Part shown: positions 41,412 to 50,809 of the stretch, one piece after another
Layout: every line of letters begins with the position of its first letter
Numbering within the stretch: the first letter of the stretch is position 1
NCBI RefSeq assembly: GCF_009755225.1
Contig: NZ_WQKZ01000006.1
Coordinates: forward strand, 124,001-188,000
DNA length: 64,000 bases
From: Hymenobacter ginkgonis
GTDB lineage: Bacteria; Bacteroidota; Bacteroidia; Cytophagales; Hymenobacteraceae
Direction of reading: 5' to 3'
Program-made: the position numbers and the translations under genes
Notes under the pieces: generated by a model
The model's input: the letters and a program-made list of their open reading frames with translations, nothing else
Databases searched by the model: none
What the model was told of the DNA's origin: nothing

Positions 41412-42335
41412 CTACGAAACCCACACCAATTTATCAGCGCTGAGCGTGGTTTCACCGTCCCAGCGGTAGCCGATGAGCTGGCCGCCGCGGGCCACGCTGT
41501 AATCGAGGCACACGGCGTGGGGCTGCAAGATGCGGGGCTCGCCGCGTAGCCAGTAATGGCCAAAAAAGACGGGCTTTTCCTCCTGATAATACCACGGGTC
41601 GAGGTTGGCCAAATCGACGGGTTGGCCGCGCAGTTCGGGTAGGTCTTCGAGAAAATATTCGTGGTAGGCGGCCGCCGTGGCAGGGCTTTGCCACCAGCGC
41701 ACGCGGGTGCGGGTGCGGTGGTGGCCATCTTTATCGGCGAAGGAGAGGCCGCCCGGCAGCCGCACTTCGCGGCCTTTAAGCGTGACTTCAACGGCCGCAA
41801 ACTCGGGGCTGCCGCGCCGGCAGGCGCGCAGCAAAAAGTCGGGCGTGAGGCACAAGTTGGGCAATTCGCGGCGCAGGTACTCGACGTGCCGGGGCTCCCA
41901 GCAGGCGTGCACCGCCCGCAGGCCGGGCAGCTCCAGCAGCAGGGGTAGGGTACGGAACCAGGCCAGGTAATCTAGCCATTCGGCAAACAGCTTCTCTGTT
42001 CGAAATTCCTTGATGGTTTCGATATGCTGCAAGATGTGCACCGGTTTGTGCGGCCGCAAGTGCCCGCCGTCTGGGTGAAATTGCCAAAAAGCCAGCGCGT
42101 TATATTCGTGGTTGCCCAAGATGGCTAAGGCCGCCCCGCCCTCGACCATGCCGCGCACTAGCTGCAAGGTCTCACGGATTTTGGGGCCGCGGTCCACGTA
42201 ATCGCCCAAAAAAATGACCTGCCTACCCCCCGCGTGGCGCGGCACCCCGGCCGCATCGGGCCGGTAGCCGAGGTGGTGCAGTAGGGCCCGCAACTCGTCG
42301 GCGTGGCCGTGAATGTCGCCAATAAGGTCGTACAT
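41412..42335 (-). CDS. Calcineurin-like metallophosphoesterase (PP1/ApaH-like)
   Basis: A 307-residue phosphoesterase with all family blocks: GDIHGHADEL (residue ~6), FLGDYVDRGP (~43), ILGNHEYNAL (~71), a HACWEPRH segment (~140) and FFGHYWLRGE (~260). It resembles bacterial PrpA/ApaH-like proteins acting on phosphoproteins or diadenosine polyphosphates. It starts 11 bp after the following gene's stop, so it is likely co-transcribed with it. Confidence 0.88.
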   Translation of the reverse strand: MYDLIGDIHGHADELRALLHHLGYRPDAAGVPRHAGGRQVIFLGDYVDRGPKIRETLQLVRGMVEGGAALAILGNHEYNALAFWQFHPDGGHLRPHKPVHILQHIETIKEFRTEKLFAEWLDYLAWFRTLPLLLELPGLRAVHACWEPRHVEYLRRELPNLCLTPDFLLRACRRGSPEFAAVEVTLKGREVRLPGGLSFADKDGHHRTRTRVRWWQSPATAAAYHEYFLEDLPELRGQPVDLANLDPWYYQEEKPVFFGHYWLRGEPRILQPHAVCLDYSVARGGQLIGYRWDGETTLSADKLVWVS

Positions 42336-42345
42336 AAGCAGCAGA

Positions 42346-42780
42346 TTAGGAGGATTTTTCCTCCTCAGTCGGTGGGTATTGCGAAAGCATAAGGCCCGCG
42401 CCCAACTCGCCCACGAGCCGAACTAACTCGGGCGGAAAGAAATCAATTTGTGCCCCGACCTTGAACATGCGGGTAGTAATGCCAAAATCAAACAGAAACT
42501 GGCTATCCGCTAAGTCGGCCGCGGCGGTGGCCAGGCGCCGCAACGCCGGGTGGTTCAGCTTGATAAAATCCAGCGTATCCGTTACCTGCTGCTTAAAATC
42601 TGCAAACGGAGCCTCGCTGGCCGCTACCTGAAAGCCGGAAGTCATAAAAACGCCTCTTTCGGGCTGGTGCGCGGCTCGCAGCTGCCCTTGGCGGTACAAG
42701 CCATAAATGGCCAAATCCAGGCTAGCGGCTATCGCATCAAGGTCGCAGTTGGGCGCGCTGAATCTTATAATACAAGGCAT
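42346..42780 (-). CDS. Hypothetical protein, upstream of the metallophosphatase gene
   Basis: A 144-residue alpha/beta protein I do not firmly recognise. The opening PCIIRFSAPNCDLDAIAASL and a later FDFGITTRM stretch are loosely similar to DUF4279-type proteins. No signal peptide or membrane helix is seen. It precedes the metallophosphatase by 10 bp, suggesting an operon. Confidence 0.65.
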   Translation of the reverse strand: MPCIIRFSAPNCDLDAIAASLDLAIYGLYRQGQLRAAHQPERGVFMTSGFQVAASEAPFADFKQQVTDTLDFIKLNHPALRRLATAAADLADSQFLFDFGITTRMFKVGAQIDFFPPELVRLVGELGAGLMLSQYPPTEEEKSS

Positions 42781-42842
42781 TAACTAAGCGGGAATTAGCA
42801 GACAACTACTGGAGCTGTTTGAGAAGTGTTACAACCATAAAT

Positions 42843-42950
42843 TAGCACGTCCTGCTTATCTGATGTCCGCCTGCCGTAGCGTCTCTACCGCATCTAGTTA
42901 ATGAGGCGAGCTGCTTCGGCAAACAAACGCCAGATGAGCAGGACGTGCTA
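42843..42950. repeat. Large palindrome, AGCACGTCCTGCTTATCTG variant
   Basis: TAGCACGTCCTGCTTATCTG at the left is answered by CAGATGAGCAGGACGTGCTA at the right with one mismatch; the centre contains CGTCTCTACC and CTTCGG remnants of the family. A single-arm relative (GAACGGCCTGCTTATCTGG) is found at 61.04 kb. Confidence 0.8.
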
Positions 42951-42972
42951 GTAACATTTTAAAACAGCTTCA

Positions 42973-44160
42973 CTACTTCAGCCGGACCAGCGTGGCGCCG
43001 TAGCCAAATTTCTCTTTCTGAGCATCTTCGAAGAACTTGATGTCCTTGTTGCGGCTCAGCTGGCGGTGAATTTCCTTGCGCAGCGTGCCATTGCCGGCGC
43101 CGTGGATGAAGATGATTTCGTGCATGTTGGTGGCCAGTGCGCGGCTCAGGGCATCCTCAAACGCGTCGAGCTGCTGGCGCAGCATGGCGGTGTTGCTCAG
43201 GCCCTCAGCACCCTCGGGGCGCAGGGCTTCGATGTGCAGGTCGAATTCGTGGGGCGGTGCCACCAGGGCCTCGGCCGGCTTGGGGGGGGTAGGGGCAATG
43301 GCGGCCGGCACGGTTAGGGGCTTGTCGCCGCCCAGGGCTTGCTGCAACACGTTGGCCTGCTTGGAGTCGAGCACCGGCGGGGGAGTAGCCGCAGCTTCAA
43401 TTGCTGCTTCAGCGGCGGCCAGTTTCTCGGGGTTGAGGGCGGGCGCGGGCTTCTCGTCGAGCTGAAACAAGTACGCCTCCTTGCCAATAACCGGCGCCGG
43501 GCGGCGGCTGGTGTAAAATGTGGTCGCCTTAAACGACTGCCGCTTGGTGAGCAGGTCGTAGGCCGCGTCGCCGTTTAGCTTGAAGTTCAACAACTGAAAT
43601 ACCACGGCGGGCCACTGCTCAAAATCTTTGAGGTGCAGATGAGCCAGGGCAGCGCTGGCCGCTTTGGCTTTCAACTTGTCGGCGGCCAAGGCGCGATACT
43701 TGCCCTGGCGCTCCTCGCCGTAGGTGAATACCACTTCTACTTCCGTATTGTTGAGCAGGTGCAGGGCCAGCAACTCGGGCGCTTGGTGCACCAAGGCCAG
43801 GTACAGGCCTTTGGCGGCCGGTGGCGGGGGAGTAGCCGCCGCCGGCTTTGGGGGCATAGCGGCGCTGGGGCCGGCGGGCTGGGGCCGGCCCGCAGGGGTA
43901 GGGGCAACTGGACGGGCAGCCTTAGACTGGCCGCCCTGGGGCTTGTTCTTTTTGCTGCCGGTGGCCGGGCGGCTGGGCTCGGGCGCGGCGCGGCGGAAGG
44001 CTTGGCCTTCTTCGGCGGCTACGGGCACAAGCTCGCGCAGCAGCACCGGAATGGTAAAGTCGTTGTCAATGGCTACTTCTACGAGCTCGCTGTCGAGCAC
44101 GCGGGTAATAATGCCTTCTTCGGTGCCCGTAAGCAGCCGTACTCTATCTCCTACGTTCAT
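42973..44160 (-). CDS. DUF2027 and Smr-domain protein
   Basis: A 395-residue protein. N-terminal GDRVRLLTGTEEGIITRVLD (~3-22) is an SH3-like DUF2027 element. A Pro/Ala/Lys-rich linker covers ~60-120, a beta domain ~120-230, a second linker ~230-300, and the C-terminal Smr (MutS2-related) domain ~300-395 contains EFDLHIE and IIFIHGAGNGTLRKEIH, with LDxH-type and HGxG motifs for nucleic-acid nicking. DUF2027-Smr proteins are Bacteroidota-specific; role in RNA or DNA metabolism is presumed. Confidence 0.9.
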   Translation of the reverse strand: MNVGDRVRLLTGTEEGIITRVLDSELVEVAIDNDFTIPVLLRELVPVAAEEGQAFRRAAPEPSRPATGSKKNKPQGGQSKAARPVAPTPAGRPQPAGPSAAMPPKPAAATPPPPAAKGLYLALVHQAPELLALHLLNNTEVEVVFTYGEERQGKYRALAADKLKAKAASAALAHLHLKDFEQWPAVVFQLLNFKLNGDAAYDLLTKRQSFKATTFYTSRRPAPVIGKEAYLFQLDEKPAPALNPEKLAAAEAAIEAAATPPPVLDSKQANVLQQALGGDKPLTVPAAIAPTPPKPAEALVAPPHEFDLHIEALRPEGAEGLSNTAMLRQQLDAFEDALSRALATNMHEIIFIHGAGNGTLRKEIHRQLSRNKDIKFFEDAQKEKFGYGATLVRLK

Positions 44161-44407
44161 AAAACACGATTTTTGTCAATGCTACACAGTACGCGAAGCG
44201 GGCAATAAAGGTAAGCGGGGGGGCGGGTAGGCACCCGGCCGACCCGCGCAACGCCGGTTTTAGCAGCGCAAACGTTTGGGGAACCTCCCGGTGAAATACA
44301 AGTGAAAACGCTGAAACTGGCTTTATTCCAGTTGTATCTTAGCCGAACACTAGGTTAACCAGGCACTAGCCGGCACCCGGTAGTATTTCTCTTTCCCCAC
44401 CCACTTT

Positions 44408-47320
44408 ATGAAAAAACCTCAACTCTGCGGGCGTTTGCTCCTGGCTCTAATCCTGTTGCTGCTGGGCGGAGCCCCAGCGGCCTGGGCCCAGGTTACGACC
44501 AATCCGGCGGTTTTTACGGATGCTACGTCCGTGACCCTCACCTACGATGCTACCCAGGGCAATGCGGCGCTGAAGGATTTTGCCGGCGACGTGTACATCT
44601 GGACGGGGGTAGTTACGAGTGGCCCTACCGGCACGGGCTGGACCTACGTTAAGAGCCCCACTTTCGGCCAGGCCGACCCGGCGGCGAAGATGACGCGCAG
44701 CACCACCAACCCTAACCTGTACACCATCACCTTCGTGCCCCGCACGTTTTATGGGGTGCCCAGCGGCACGCCTATTTACCGCCTGGGCATGATATTTAAG
44801 GACGCAGCGGGCACTACGGTGGGCCGCAGCGCCACCGGCGGCGACATTTTTGTGGACGTGGCCCAGGACGCCTTTAACCTGCGCTTTACGAGCCCAAGCG
44901 GCACACCGCCCTACTTTTTTGCCCTGAACACGGCCACGAACGTGACCGTGACGACGAGCACGCCGGCCACCATCACCTTGTTTCTCAACGGCACGCAGGT
45001 GGCGCAGCAAGCCAACGTGACGACCCTCACGGCGCCCATCACGCTGACCTCGACCACCGCCGGCACGCTAAGCGCCACGGCCACGAGCGGCGGCAGCACG
45101 GCTACTATTCAGGCGGCAGTGCAAGGCTACGCGGCCCCGGCCGTTAGTGCTTTGCCGGCCGGCGCCAAGCCCGACGGCATTACCTATATCAATAACGGCA
45201 CCTCGGCTATCCTTACCCTCACGGCGCCGCGCAAGCAGTTTGTGTACGTGGTGGGCGATTTTAACAACTGGCAGCCCACCGCCGCCAGCTACATGAGCCG
45301 CACCACGGCCAGCAGCCCCAGCACCCTGAGCGACCCCGCCTCGGCCACTGATGCTACCGCCGGCCGCTGGTGGGTGCAGGTTGATGGCCTTGTGCCGGGC
45401 CAGGAGTACGCCTACCAGTTTCTGGTGGATGGCCAGCTGCGCGTGGCTGACCCATATTGCGAGAAGATTCTGGATTCCGAAAACGACCAGTATATCAACA
45501 CCGCGGCCTACACGGTATATCCGAATTTGAAGGCCTACCCCACCGGCAAGACCACGGGCCTCGTGTCGGTGCTGTCGCCGGGCGAGGCCGCCTACACCTG
45601 GAAGACGACCAGCTTCCAGCGCCCGGCCCGCACCAACATGGTTATTTACGAGCTGCTGGTGCGCGATTTTGTGGCGCGCCACGACTACCGCACCGTGCGC
45701 GACTCGCTGAACTACTTGCAGCGCTTGGGCATAAACACGCTGGAATTGATGCCCGTCAACGAGTTTGATGGCAACGAGAACTGGGGTTATAGCCCGTCGT
45801 TTTACTTCGCTCCCGATAAATACTACGGTACCAAAAACGACCTGAAGGCGCTGGTGGACGAATGCCACCGCCGCGGCATTGCCGTGGTGCTCGATATGGT
45901 CCTCAACCACTCGACCGGCAACAGCCCGATGGTGCAGCTCTACGGCAACGTAACGACCGGCCCCACGGCCGACAATCCGTGGTTTAATACCGCCGCCCCG
46001 CACCCCTACAGCGTGTACAACGACCTCAACCACGAGAGCCCCTACACGCGTTACTTCTCCAAAAACGTCATCAAATTCTGGTTGCAGGAGTACCACATCG
46101 ATGGTTATCGCTTTGACCTCGCCGGTGGTTTCAGCCAGGTAACCAAAACGGAGGGCACCTACGAAGACTACGACCAGTCGCGCGTAAACATTTGGCAGGA
46201 CTACTACAACGCGCAGATGAGCGTGGATAATACGTCCTACCCCATCCTGGAGTTCTTCCCCCACCAGGTAAGCGCCACCAACCCTACTGATGAAGGCAAG
46301 GTGCTGTCGGCGGCCGGCATGATGTTCTGGGGCAACCAGAACCCGGCCTACACGCAAGCCGCCATGGGCTACGCCACCAACCCGAGCTGGGACCTGAGCG
46401 GTGGCTACTACGGCACCACCGGGGGGGGTAGGGGCCTAAGCCAGCCCAACTTCATCGCCTACATGGAAAGCCACGACGAGGAGCGGATGCAGTTTAAGAA
46501 CATCACTTACGGCAACGCCAACGGCAGCTACTCGACCAAAGACCCCGCTACGGGCCTCAAACGCGACGAGCTGGCCGCGGCGCTGTTCTTCACCCAGCCC
46601 GGCCCGCGCCTAATGTGGCAGTTTGGCGAAGTAGGCTACGACATCAGCATCGACCAGAATGGCCGCACCGGCAACAAGCCGATTCTGTGGGACTACTACA
46701 AGGACGCCAACCGCCGCCACCTCTACGATACCTACCGCGCCCTCATCACGCTGAAGCAGCAGCCGGTATTTGCCGCGCCTACTTCCTATACCCAGAACCT
46801 GGGCGGCGCCGTCAAGACTATCAGCATTGCCAACGCCGACTTGAGCGTGGTATCGGTGGGTAACTTCGACGTGGTGGCCAGCACGGCTACCGTTACCTTC
46901 CCGCAAACGGGCGTGTGGTACAACTACCTCACGGGGCAGCAGTTGAGCGTGACTACGGCCGCTACGTCCATGACCTTGCAGCCCGGCCAGTACGCCGTAT
47001 ACACGAGCCGCCGGATTAGCGTGCCTGCCGGCACTACCCTCGCCACCCGCCAGCAGACGGAGGCCGTGTTCAAGCTAAACCTGGCGCCTAACCCGGCTAC
47101 CGGCACTACCACCATTGCCTACGAGCTGCCTACTGCCGCCACGGCCACCATCGCGGTGCAAAACCTGCTCGGCCAAACTGTGCGCCAGCTCGCCCCCGCC
47201 CGCCAGGCGGCCGGTGCGCAGGCCCAGACGCTGCCTTTGCAAGGCCTCGCCGCCGGCGTGTACCTGGTGAAGCTCCAGGCTGGCGACCAAGCACAAACGA
47301 CGCGCTTGCTGGTTCAATAA
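44408..47320 (+). CDS. T9SS-secreted GH13 alpha-amylase family enzyme
   Basis: A 970-residue secreted starch-active enzyme. Order: signal peptide (ending AAWAQ), N-terminal beta domains ~25-245, a CBM48-like module with FVYVVGDFNNWQPT (~280), then the GH13 barrel. Conserved regions are VVLDMVLNHS (I), GYRFDLAGG with nucleophile D570 (II), ILEFFPH with acid/base E615 (III) and YMESHDEE with D690 (IV). After the C-domain the last ~80 residues are a type A T9SS sorting domain (FKLNLAPNPATG ... GLAAGVYLVKLQ). It probably hydrolyses alpha-glucans at the cell surface or outside. A classic hairpin terminator follows. Confidence 0.94.
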   Translation: MKKPQLCGRLLLALILLLLGGAPAAWAQVTTNPAVFTDATSVTLTYDATQGNAALKDFAGDVYIWTGVVTSGPTGTGWTYVKSPTFGQADPAAKMTRSTTNPNLYTITFVPRTFYGVPSGTPIYRLGMIFKDAAGTTVGRSATGGDIFVDVAQDAFNLRFTSPSGTPPYFFALNTATNVTVTTSTPATITLFLNGTQVAQQANVTTLTAPITLTSTTAGTLSATATSGGSTATIQAAVQGYAAPAVSALPAGAKPDGITYINNGTSAILTLTAPRKQFVYVVGDFNNWQPTAASYMSRTTASSPSTLSDPASATDATAGRWWVQVDGLVPGQEYAYQFLVDGQLRVADPYCEKILDSENDQYINTAAYTVYPNLKAYPTGKTTGLVSVLSPGEAAYTWKTTSFQRPARTNMVIYELLVRDFVARHDYRTVRDSLNYLQRLGINTLELMPVNEFDGNENWGYSPSFYFAPDKYYGTKNDLKALVDECHRRGIAVVLDMVLNHSTGNSPMVQLYGNVTTGPTADNPWFNTAAPHPYSVYNDLNHESPYTRYFSKNVIKFWLQEYHIDGYRFDLAGGFSQVTKTEGTYEDYDQSRVNIWQDYYNAQMSVDNTSYPILEFFPHQVSATNPTDEGKVLSAAGMMFWGNQNPAYTQAAMGYATNPSWDLSGGYYGTTGGGRGLSQPNFIAYMESHDEERMQFKNITYGNANGSYSTKDPATGLKRDELAAALFFTQPGPRLMWQFGEVGYDISIDQNGRTGNKPILWDYYKDANRRHLYDTYRALITLKQQPVFAAPTSYTQNLGGAVKTISIANADLSVVSVGNFDVVASTATVTFPQTGVWYNYLTGQQLSVTTAATSMTLQPGQYAVYTSRRISVPAGTTLATRQQTEAVFKLNLAPNPATGTTTIAYELPTAATATIAVQNLLGQTVRQLAPARQAAGAQAQTLPLQGLAAGVYLVKLQAGDQAQTTRLLVQ

Positions 47321-47347
47321 TCGCCGCTTGCTCTTAGTATTATCCGC

Positions 47348-47398
47348 TCCGGGTGGCGGGTCGAAGCAAAGCTTCGGCCTGCCACCCGGAGTTTTTTT
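47348..47398 (+). terminator. Terminator of the GH13 gene
   Basis: TCCGGGTGGC pairs with GCCACCCGGA, with an inner CGAAGC/GCTTCG helix, followed by seven Ts; 27 bp after the stop. Confidence 0.88.
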
Positions 47399-47593
47399 GG
47401 TGTCTAGTGCCTCCCTACCCCCTGCTTTGGCAGGCAGCTTGCTGGGCGGGCTTTGGGATAGGGAGAGCGGCTTGCCTTCGCGTGAGTCAATAATCGACTA
47501 TCCAACGGCGGCCGTTAGCGCTGCGCCCTGCACTGGTAAAGCACGCTGCCTGTAGGCTGGGCCAGCCTAGAGGGGGTAGGGAAGCCGCAATAA

Positions 47594-47623
47594 AAAAGGG
47601 AGCCCAGCAACGGGCTCCCTTTT
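47594..47623. terminator. Bidirectional terminator downstream of the T9SS beta-sandwich gene
   Basis: AAAAGGGAGCCC and GGGCTCCCTTTT are exact inverted repeats around a 6-nt loop, 24 bp past the minus-strand gene's stop. The ~190 bp between it and the GH13 terminator hold no other feature I can see. Confidence 0.88.
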
Positions 47624-47646
47624 AAGAAGTTAAAAGCGGCAGACAG

Positions 47647-48765
47647 CTATTCAATAACCACTTTCTGGCTGGTGTGCTGGTCGGCTACGTCGAGCTTCAC
47701 CACATATATGCCCGCGGCTAGGCCAGCCAGGGCGTACGACTGCGGCCCGGCCTGGTCGGCAGCGAGCGAGCGCACGCGGCGGCCGGTGTTGTCGAAGATA
47801 TTTAGGGCCACGCTCTGCTTGCCCTGTGGCACTGTGTATACTACCTCAGCGGCCGTGCCGGGATTAGGATACACGCTGAAAGCTAGCGCAGTAGCGGCCT
47901 CGCTGCGCGTACCGAGTACGCCCGTGCCCAGCACAAAGCTTACCGTTTGCGTGCCCGCAATGGTCGTGAAGTCAGGGTCGGCACCGAGGGCAGTGGTGCG
48001 GTTCGCAATCTGCGGAATCACGTCGGTGGTGAAGATGCCGTCCGAGTCGGTGTAGGCGCCAAACACGTCGATGCGGCTGCCGGCGGCTACCGCAGTAGTC
48101 GTGCTGCTGAGGGCCGACAGCGGGATGGAGATTTCCAGTCCATTATTAGCCGTATTGGCACTGATGGAAGCCGAGTTCTTATAAGCCAGCATCAAGCCGG
48201 GCAGGTCGGCGAGGGTGGCAGTGTAGACGGCGCCGGTTTTGCTACCCTGGCCCAAGTAGGTGTCGGTGCCTGCCGGCACGGCTGCGCCGCTGGCCGTAGT
48301 GCCCGACACGTACGATACACGGCTGAAATACACGTCGGTAGCCGCGTTGCCCGTGCCACCCAGCGACAGACGGAAGCCGTAGTCGACCTCCATATCCATG
48401 GTGGGCTTGTGCTTGAGCGGCGACTGCGGGTCGGCGCCGCCCGATAGCTTGGTGCCGCGGGCCACGCCGGTGCGGCCGGGCGTGTTCAAGTACACTACCA
48501 GCGACTTGTAGGTGGTGCCGCTGGCCTCGATGGCACCTACCAGCATGATGTTAAGGGTAGTAGCGCTGTAGCCGACGTACATGCTCTGCAAGCCCCGGTC
48601 GGCGTCGGAGTGCGTGTTGGTGTAAGAGCCGGCCAACTGGTATTTGCCGACGCCAGTGCCGATTTCGGCTGCCGATAAGGTGCCATCAACGGTTATTTGC
48701 GCCTGCGCCCCGAGCGAGGCAAAAATCAAGGCACCAGCAGTAAGCAGGGGTAAAATATTCTTCAT
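47647..48765 (-). CDS. T9SS-secreted beta-sandwich protein
   Basis: A 372-residue secreted protein. ATG at 48765 starts a signal peptide (KNILPLLTAGALIFASLGAQAQ). The mature domain (~25-285) begins ITVDGTLSAAEIG and is Gly/Thr/Ser-rich and beta-stranded, similar in outline to CBM9/DOMON-like domains that open with this kind of phrase. The last ~75 residues are a T9SS type A sorting domain (SVYPNPGTAAEVVYTV ... LAAGIYVVKLDV). No catalytic motif is seen. It lies convergent to the GH13 gene; a surface binding role is possible but unproven. Confidence 0.82.
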   Translation of the reverse strand: MKNILPLLTAGALIFASLGAQAQITVDGTLSAAEIGTGVGKYQLAGSYTNTHSDADRGLQSMYVGYSATTLNIMLVGAIEASGTTYKSLVVYLNTPGRTGVARGTKLSGGADPQSPLKHKPTMDMEVDYGFRLSLGGTGNAATDVYFSRVSYVSGTTASGAAVPAGTDTYLGQGSKTGAVYTATLADLPGLMLAYKNSASISANTANNGLEISIPLSALSSTTTAVAAGSRIDVFGAYTDSDGIFTTDVIPQIANRTTALGADPDFTTIAGTQTVSFVLGTGVLGTRSEAATALAFSVYPNPGTAAEVVYTVPQGKQSVALNIFDNTGRRVRSLAADQAGPQSYALAGLAAGIYVVKLDVADQHTSQKVVIE

Positions 48766-48922
48766 AAGAAGAGAAGTTAGGTGGGAAATGTGTGCGAGCA
48801 AATGTAAGAACCAATTCGATTTTTGGTTATAAAATTTACCGATATTCTGCAACTATTTCGGCCACCTAACACTCATTGAGGAGTTAATTATCAGCTGATT
48901 GGCCTAGCATACGCAATCGGGG

Positions 48923-50665
48923 CTACCATTTAGTGAACCGCAGAGCCGAGCGGGTGCCGCCGCAGTCGATGCGCACCAGGTAACTGCCGGTTGGCAAGGT
49001 GCTGGCAACGGGGAGCGCTAGCTCGTGTCGGCCGGCCGTTTGGGCTGGTAAATCGGCCAATACTTGCACCAACTGGCCAGTAAGCGAGTACAGCTCAACG
49101 CGCACCGGCGACGCGCTGCCCAAGGTGTAGGCGAGCGTGGCGGGCCCAGTGCCAGGGTTTGGGAAAAGCTGCGTGGCCAGGGCAGCCGCGGCTGGCGTAG
49201 TGGCCAGCGCAGTGCTCACCAGCTCCACATCGTCGAGGTTGCAATAATTGCCCGCGGCACCCACCGAGCGCAGGCCGATTTCGCATTGCCCGTTGGCCAC
49301 TACAATGCCGGGCACGCTCACTTGCGTCCAGGTGCCGGTGGGTACGGCCAGCGTGCGCTCGGCAGTGCCCGAGCGGCCGTAGAGCTGGCAGGTAGTTTGG
49401 CCGCCGCCACTCTGCACCCAGGCGCGCAGCGTGTAGGTGCCATTAGGCAAATTACTGATAACCTGCGAAGTAGTGACCTGGTAGGCCGTGGCCTTGTAAT
49501 GCGTGAACTGAAACTGACCAACTTGGCCGGGGCGTCCGCCGGGCTCGGTTTTGTCGGCATCGGCGTCAGCGGTGCTGGTAGTCGTCCAGCCCAGCGGGTT
49601 TTGGGTAGCCGCAGTGTACTCGAAGCCGGGGTTGTTGACCAGCGGCGGCACGAAGGGCAAATAGCCATCGAGGCCCGCGGTGGCGCGGTTGTTGGCGCCC
49701 CAGGCGCCTTTGGTATAGCCATTCCAGTTATATGACTCAGGCTCCCAGTACACTACGCCCAAACCCTTGCCGCCCGGCACGGCCTGGGTTTTGGCAATGA
49801 GGTCGAGCAGCATTTGGCGGGTAGCGATGGGAATGTAGTTATCGAGGCCGACTTCCACCACCATCACTTCCTTGCCGGGGTAGCGGCTCACAAGGTCGTT
49901 CATGTTGGCCTGGGCTTGCGCCGTGAAGGTGGGCCAGGTGTCGCCGTCGGGGTAGAGCGAGAGGCCCATCACGTCCCAGCGCGCGCCGTTGGCCTGCAAG
50001 CCATCGAAGTAGTAGCGGAAAGCGCCGTTGTTCTGGCCGTTGGCAAAATGCGCAATAACTTTAGTGGTGGGGCTCACGGCCTTCACGGCCGCATAGCCTT
50101 GGTCAACAAACTGCGCAAAGTTGCCGAAGCCATTCACCGTGAGGCGGCCTTCGGGCCAGAGCATGCCGTCGTTGGTTTCGTTGCCGACCTGCACCCACTC
50201 GGGCGTGATGCCGTTGGCTTTCAAACTAGTAAGCACCGAAAAAGTGTGGTCGTACACCGCCTGCTTGAGTTGGGCCACGGTATAGCTTTGCCAGGCGGCG
50301 GGCTTGGTCTGCTTGCCAGGGTCGGCAAAGTCGTCGCTGTAATGAAAGTCGATGAGCAGGCGCTGCCCCAGCGCCTGCGCGCGTTTGGCCTTGGCCAGCA
50401 CATCGGCGGGGCCGTTGTAGCCACCGGCGGGGTTCACCCACACGCGCAACCGAATAGTATTCAGGCCATAGTCGGCTTGCAGCAGCTGAAACAAGTCTTG
50501 CTGGGCCCCAACCTTGTTGTAAAACTTGTAGCCGGCCGCCTCCATCTCGGTTACCCAGCTGATATCGGCCCCCTTGGCGAAGGCGGGGGTAGTAGTTTGG
50601 GCCACGGCGGGCCACCAACTGGCCAGCAGCAAAAGCGTGGCCACAAGTCGGGTAGAAATTGACAT
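48923..50665 (-). CDS. T9SS-secreted GH53 endo-beta-1,4-galactanase
   Basis: A 580-residue arabinogalactan endo-galactanase that cuts beta-1,4-galactan side chains of RG-I. ATG at 50665 starts a signal peptide (ending AVAQ). The GH53 barrel (~30-360) shows FAKGADISWVTEMEAAG, NTIRLRVWVNP, LLIDFHYSDDFADPGKQ, acid/base E163 in VQVGNETND and nucleophile E271 in VMVVEVGL. A beta-sandwich binding module follows (~370-500, NGTYTLRAWVQSGGG), then a T9SS sorting domain (TQLFPNPGTGPATLAY). It is 144 bp downstream of the GH147-like gene on the same strand. Confidence 0.93.
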   Translation of the reverse strand: MSISTRLVATLLLLASWWPAVAQTTTPAFAKGADISWVTEMEAAGYKFYNKVGAQQDLFQLLQADYGLNTIRLRVWVNPAGGYNGPADVLAKAKRAQALGQRLLIDFHYSDDFADPGKQTKPAAWQSYTVAQLKQAVYDHTFSVLTSLKANGITPEWVQVGNETNDGMLWPEGRLTVNGFGNFAQFVDQGYAAVKAVSPTTKVIAHFANGQNNGAFRYYFDGLQANGARWDVMGLSLYPDGDTWPTFTAQAQANMNDLVSRYPGKEVMVVEVGLDNYIPIATRQMLLDLIAKTQAVPGGKGLGVVYWEPESYNWNGYTKGAWGANNRATAGLDGYLPFVPPLVNNPGFEYTAATQNPLGWTTTSTADADADKTEPGGRPGQVGQFQFTHYKATAYQVTTSQVISNLPNGTYTLRAWVQSGGGQTTCQLYGRSGTAERTLAVPTGTWTQVSVPGIVVANGQCEIGLRSVGAAGNYCNLDDVELVSTALATTPAAAALATQLFPNPGTGPATLAYTLGSASPVRVELYSLTGQLVQVLADLPAQTAGRHELALPVASTLPTGSYLVRIDCGGTRSALRFTKW

Positions 50666-50722
50666 AAAAAGGGCGGGAAAAGTGAGAAAAAATAGGGGTA
50701 CTTGACTCGATTCAAATGAAAA

Positions 50723-50773
50723 ACTATCCAGAACGCCATACTGAACGCCGGGAAGCATGGCGTTCTGAATAGT
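50723..50773. repeat. Short palindrome between GH147-like and GH53 genes
   Basis: ACTATCCAGAACGCCAT is answered by ATGGCGTTCTGAATAGT with one mismatch, loop 17 nt. CAGAACG/CGTTCTG ends relate it to the main family. Confidence 0.68.
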
Positions 50774-50809
50774 CTCGACAAATAAAACGAGGGTAGAAAA
50801 AGCTAAAAA

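Noticed and set aside
45068-46357. 429-codon minus-strand frame opposite the GH13 gene
   Set aside because: The plus strand encodes all GH13 catalytic regions here; the antisense product has no recognisable domain.
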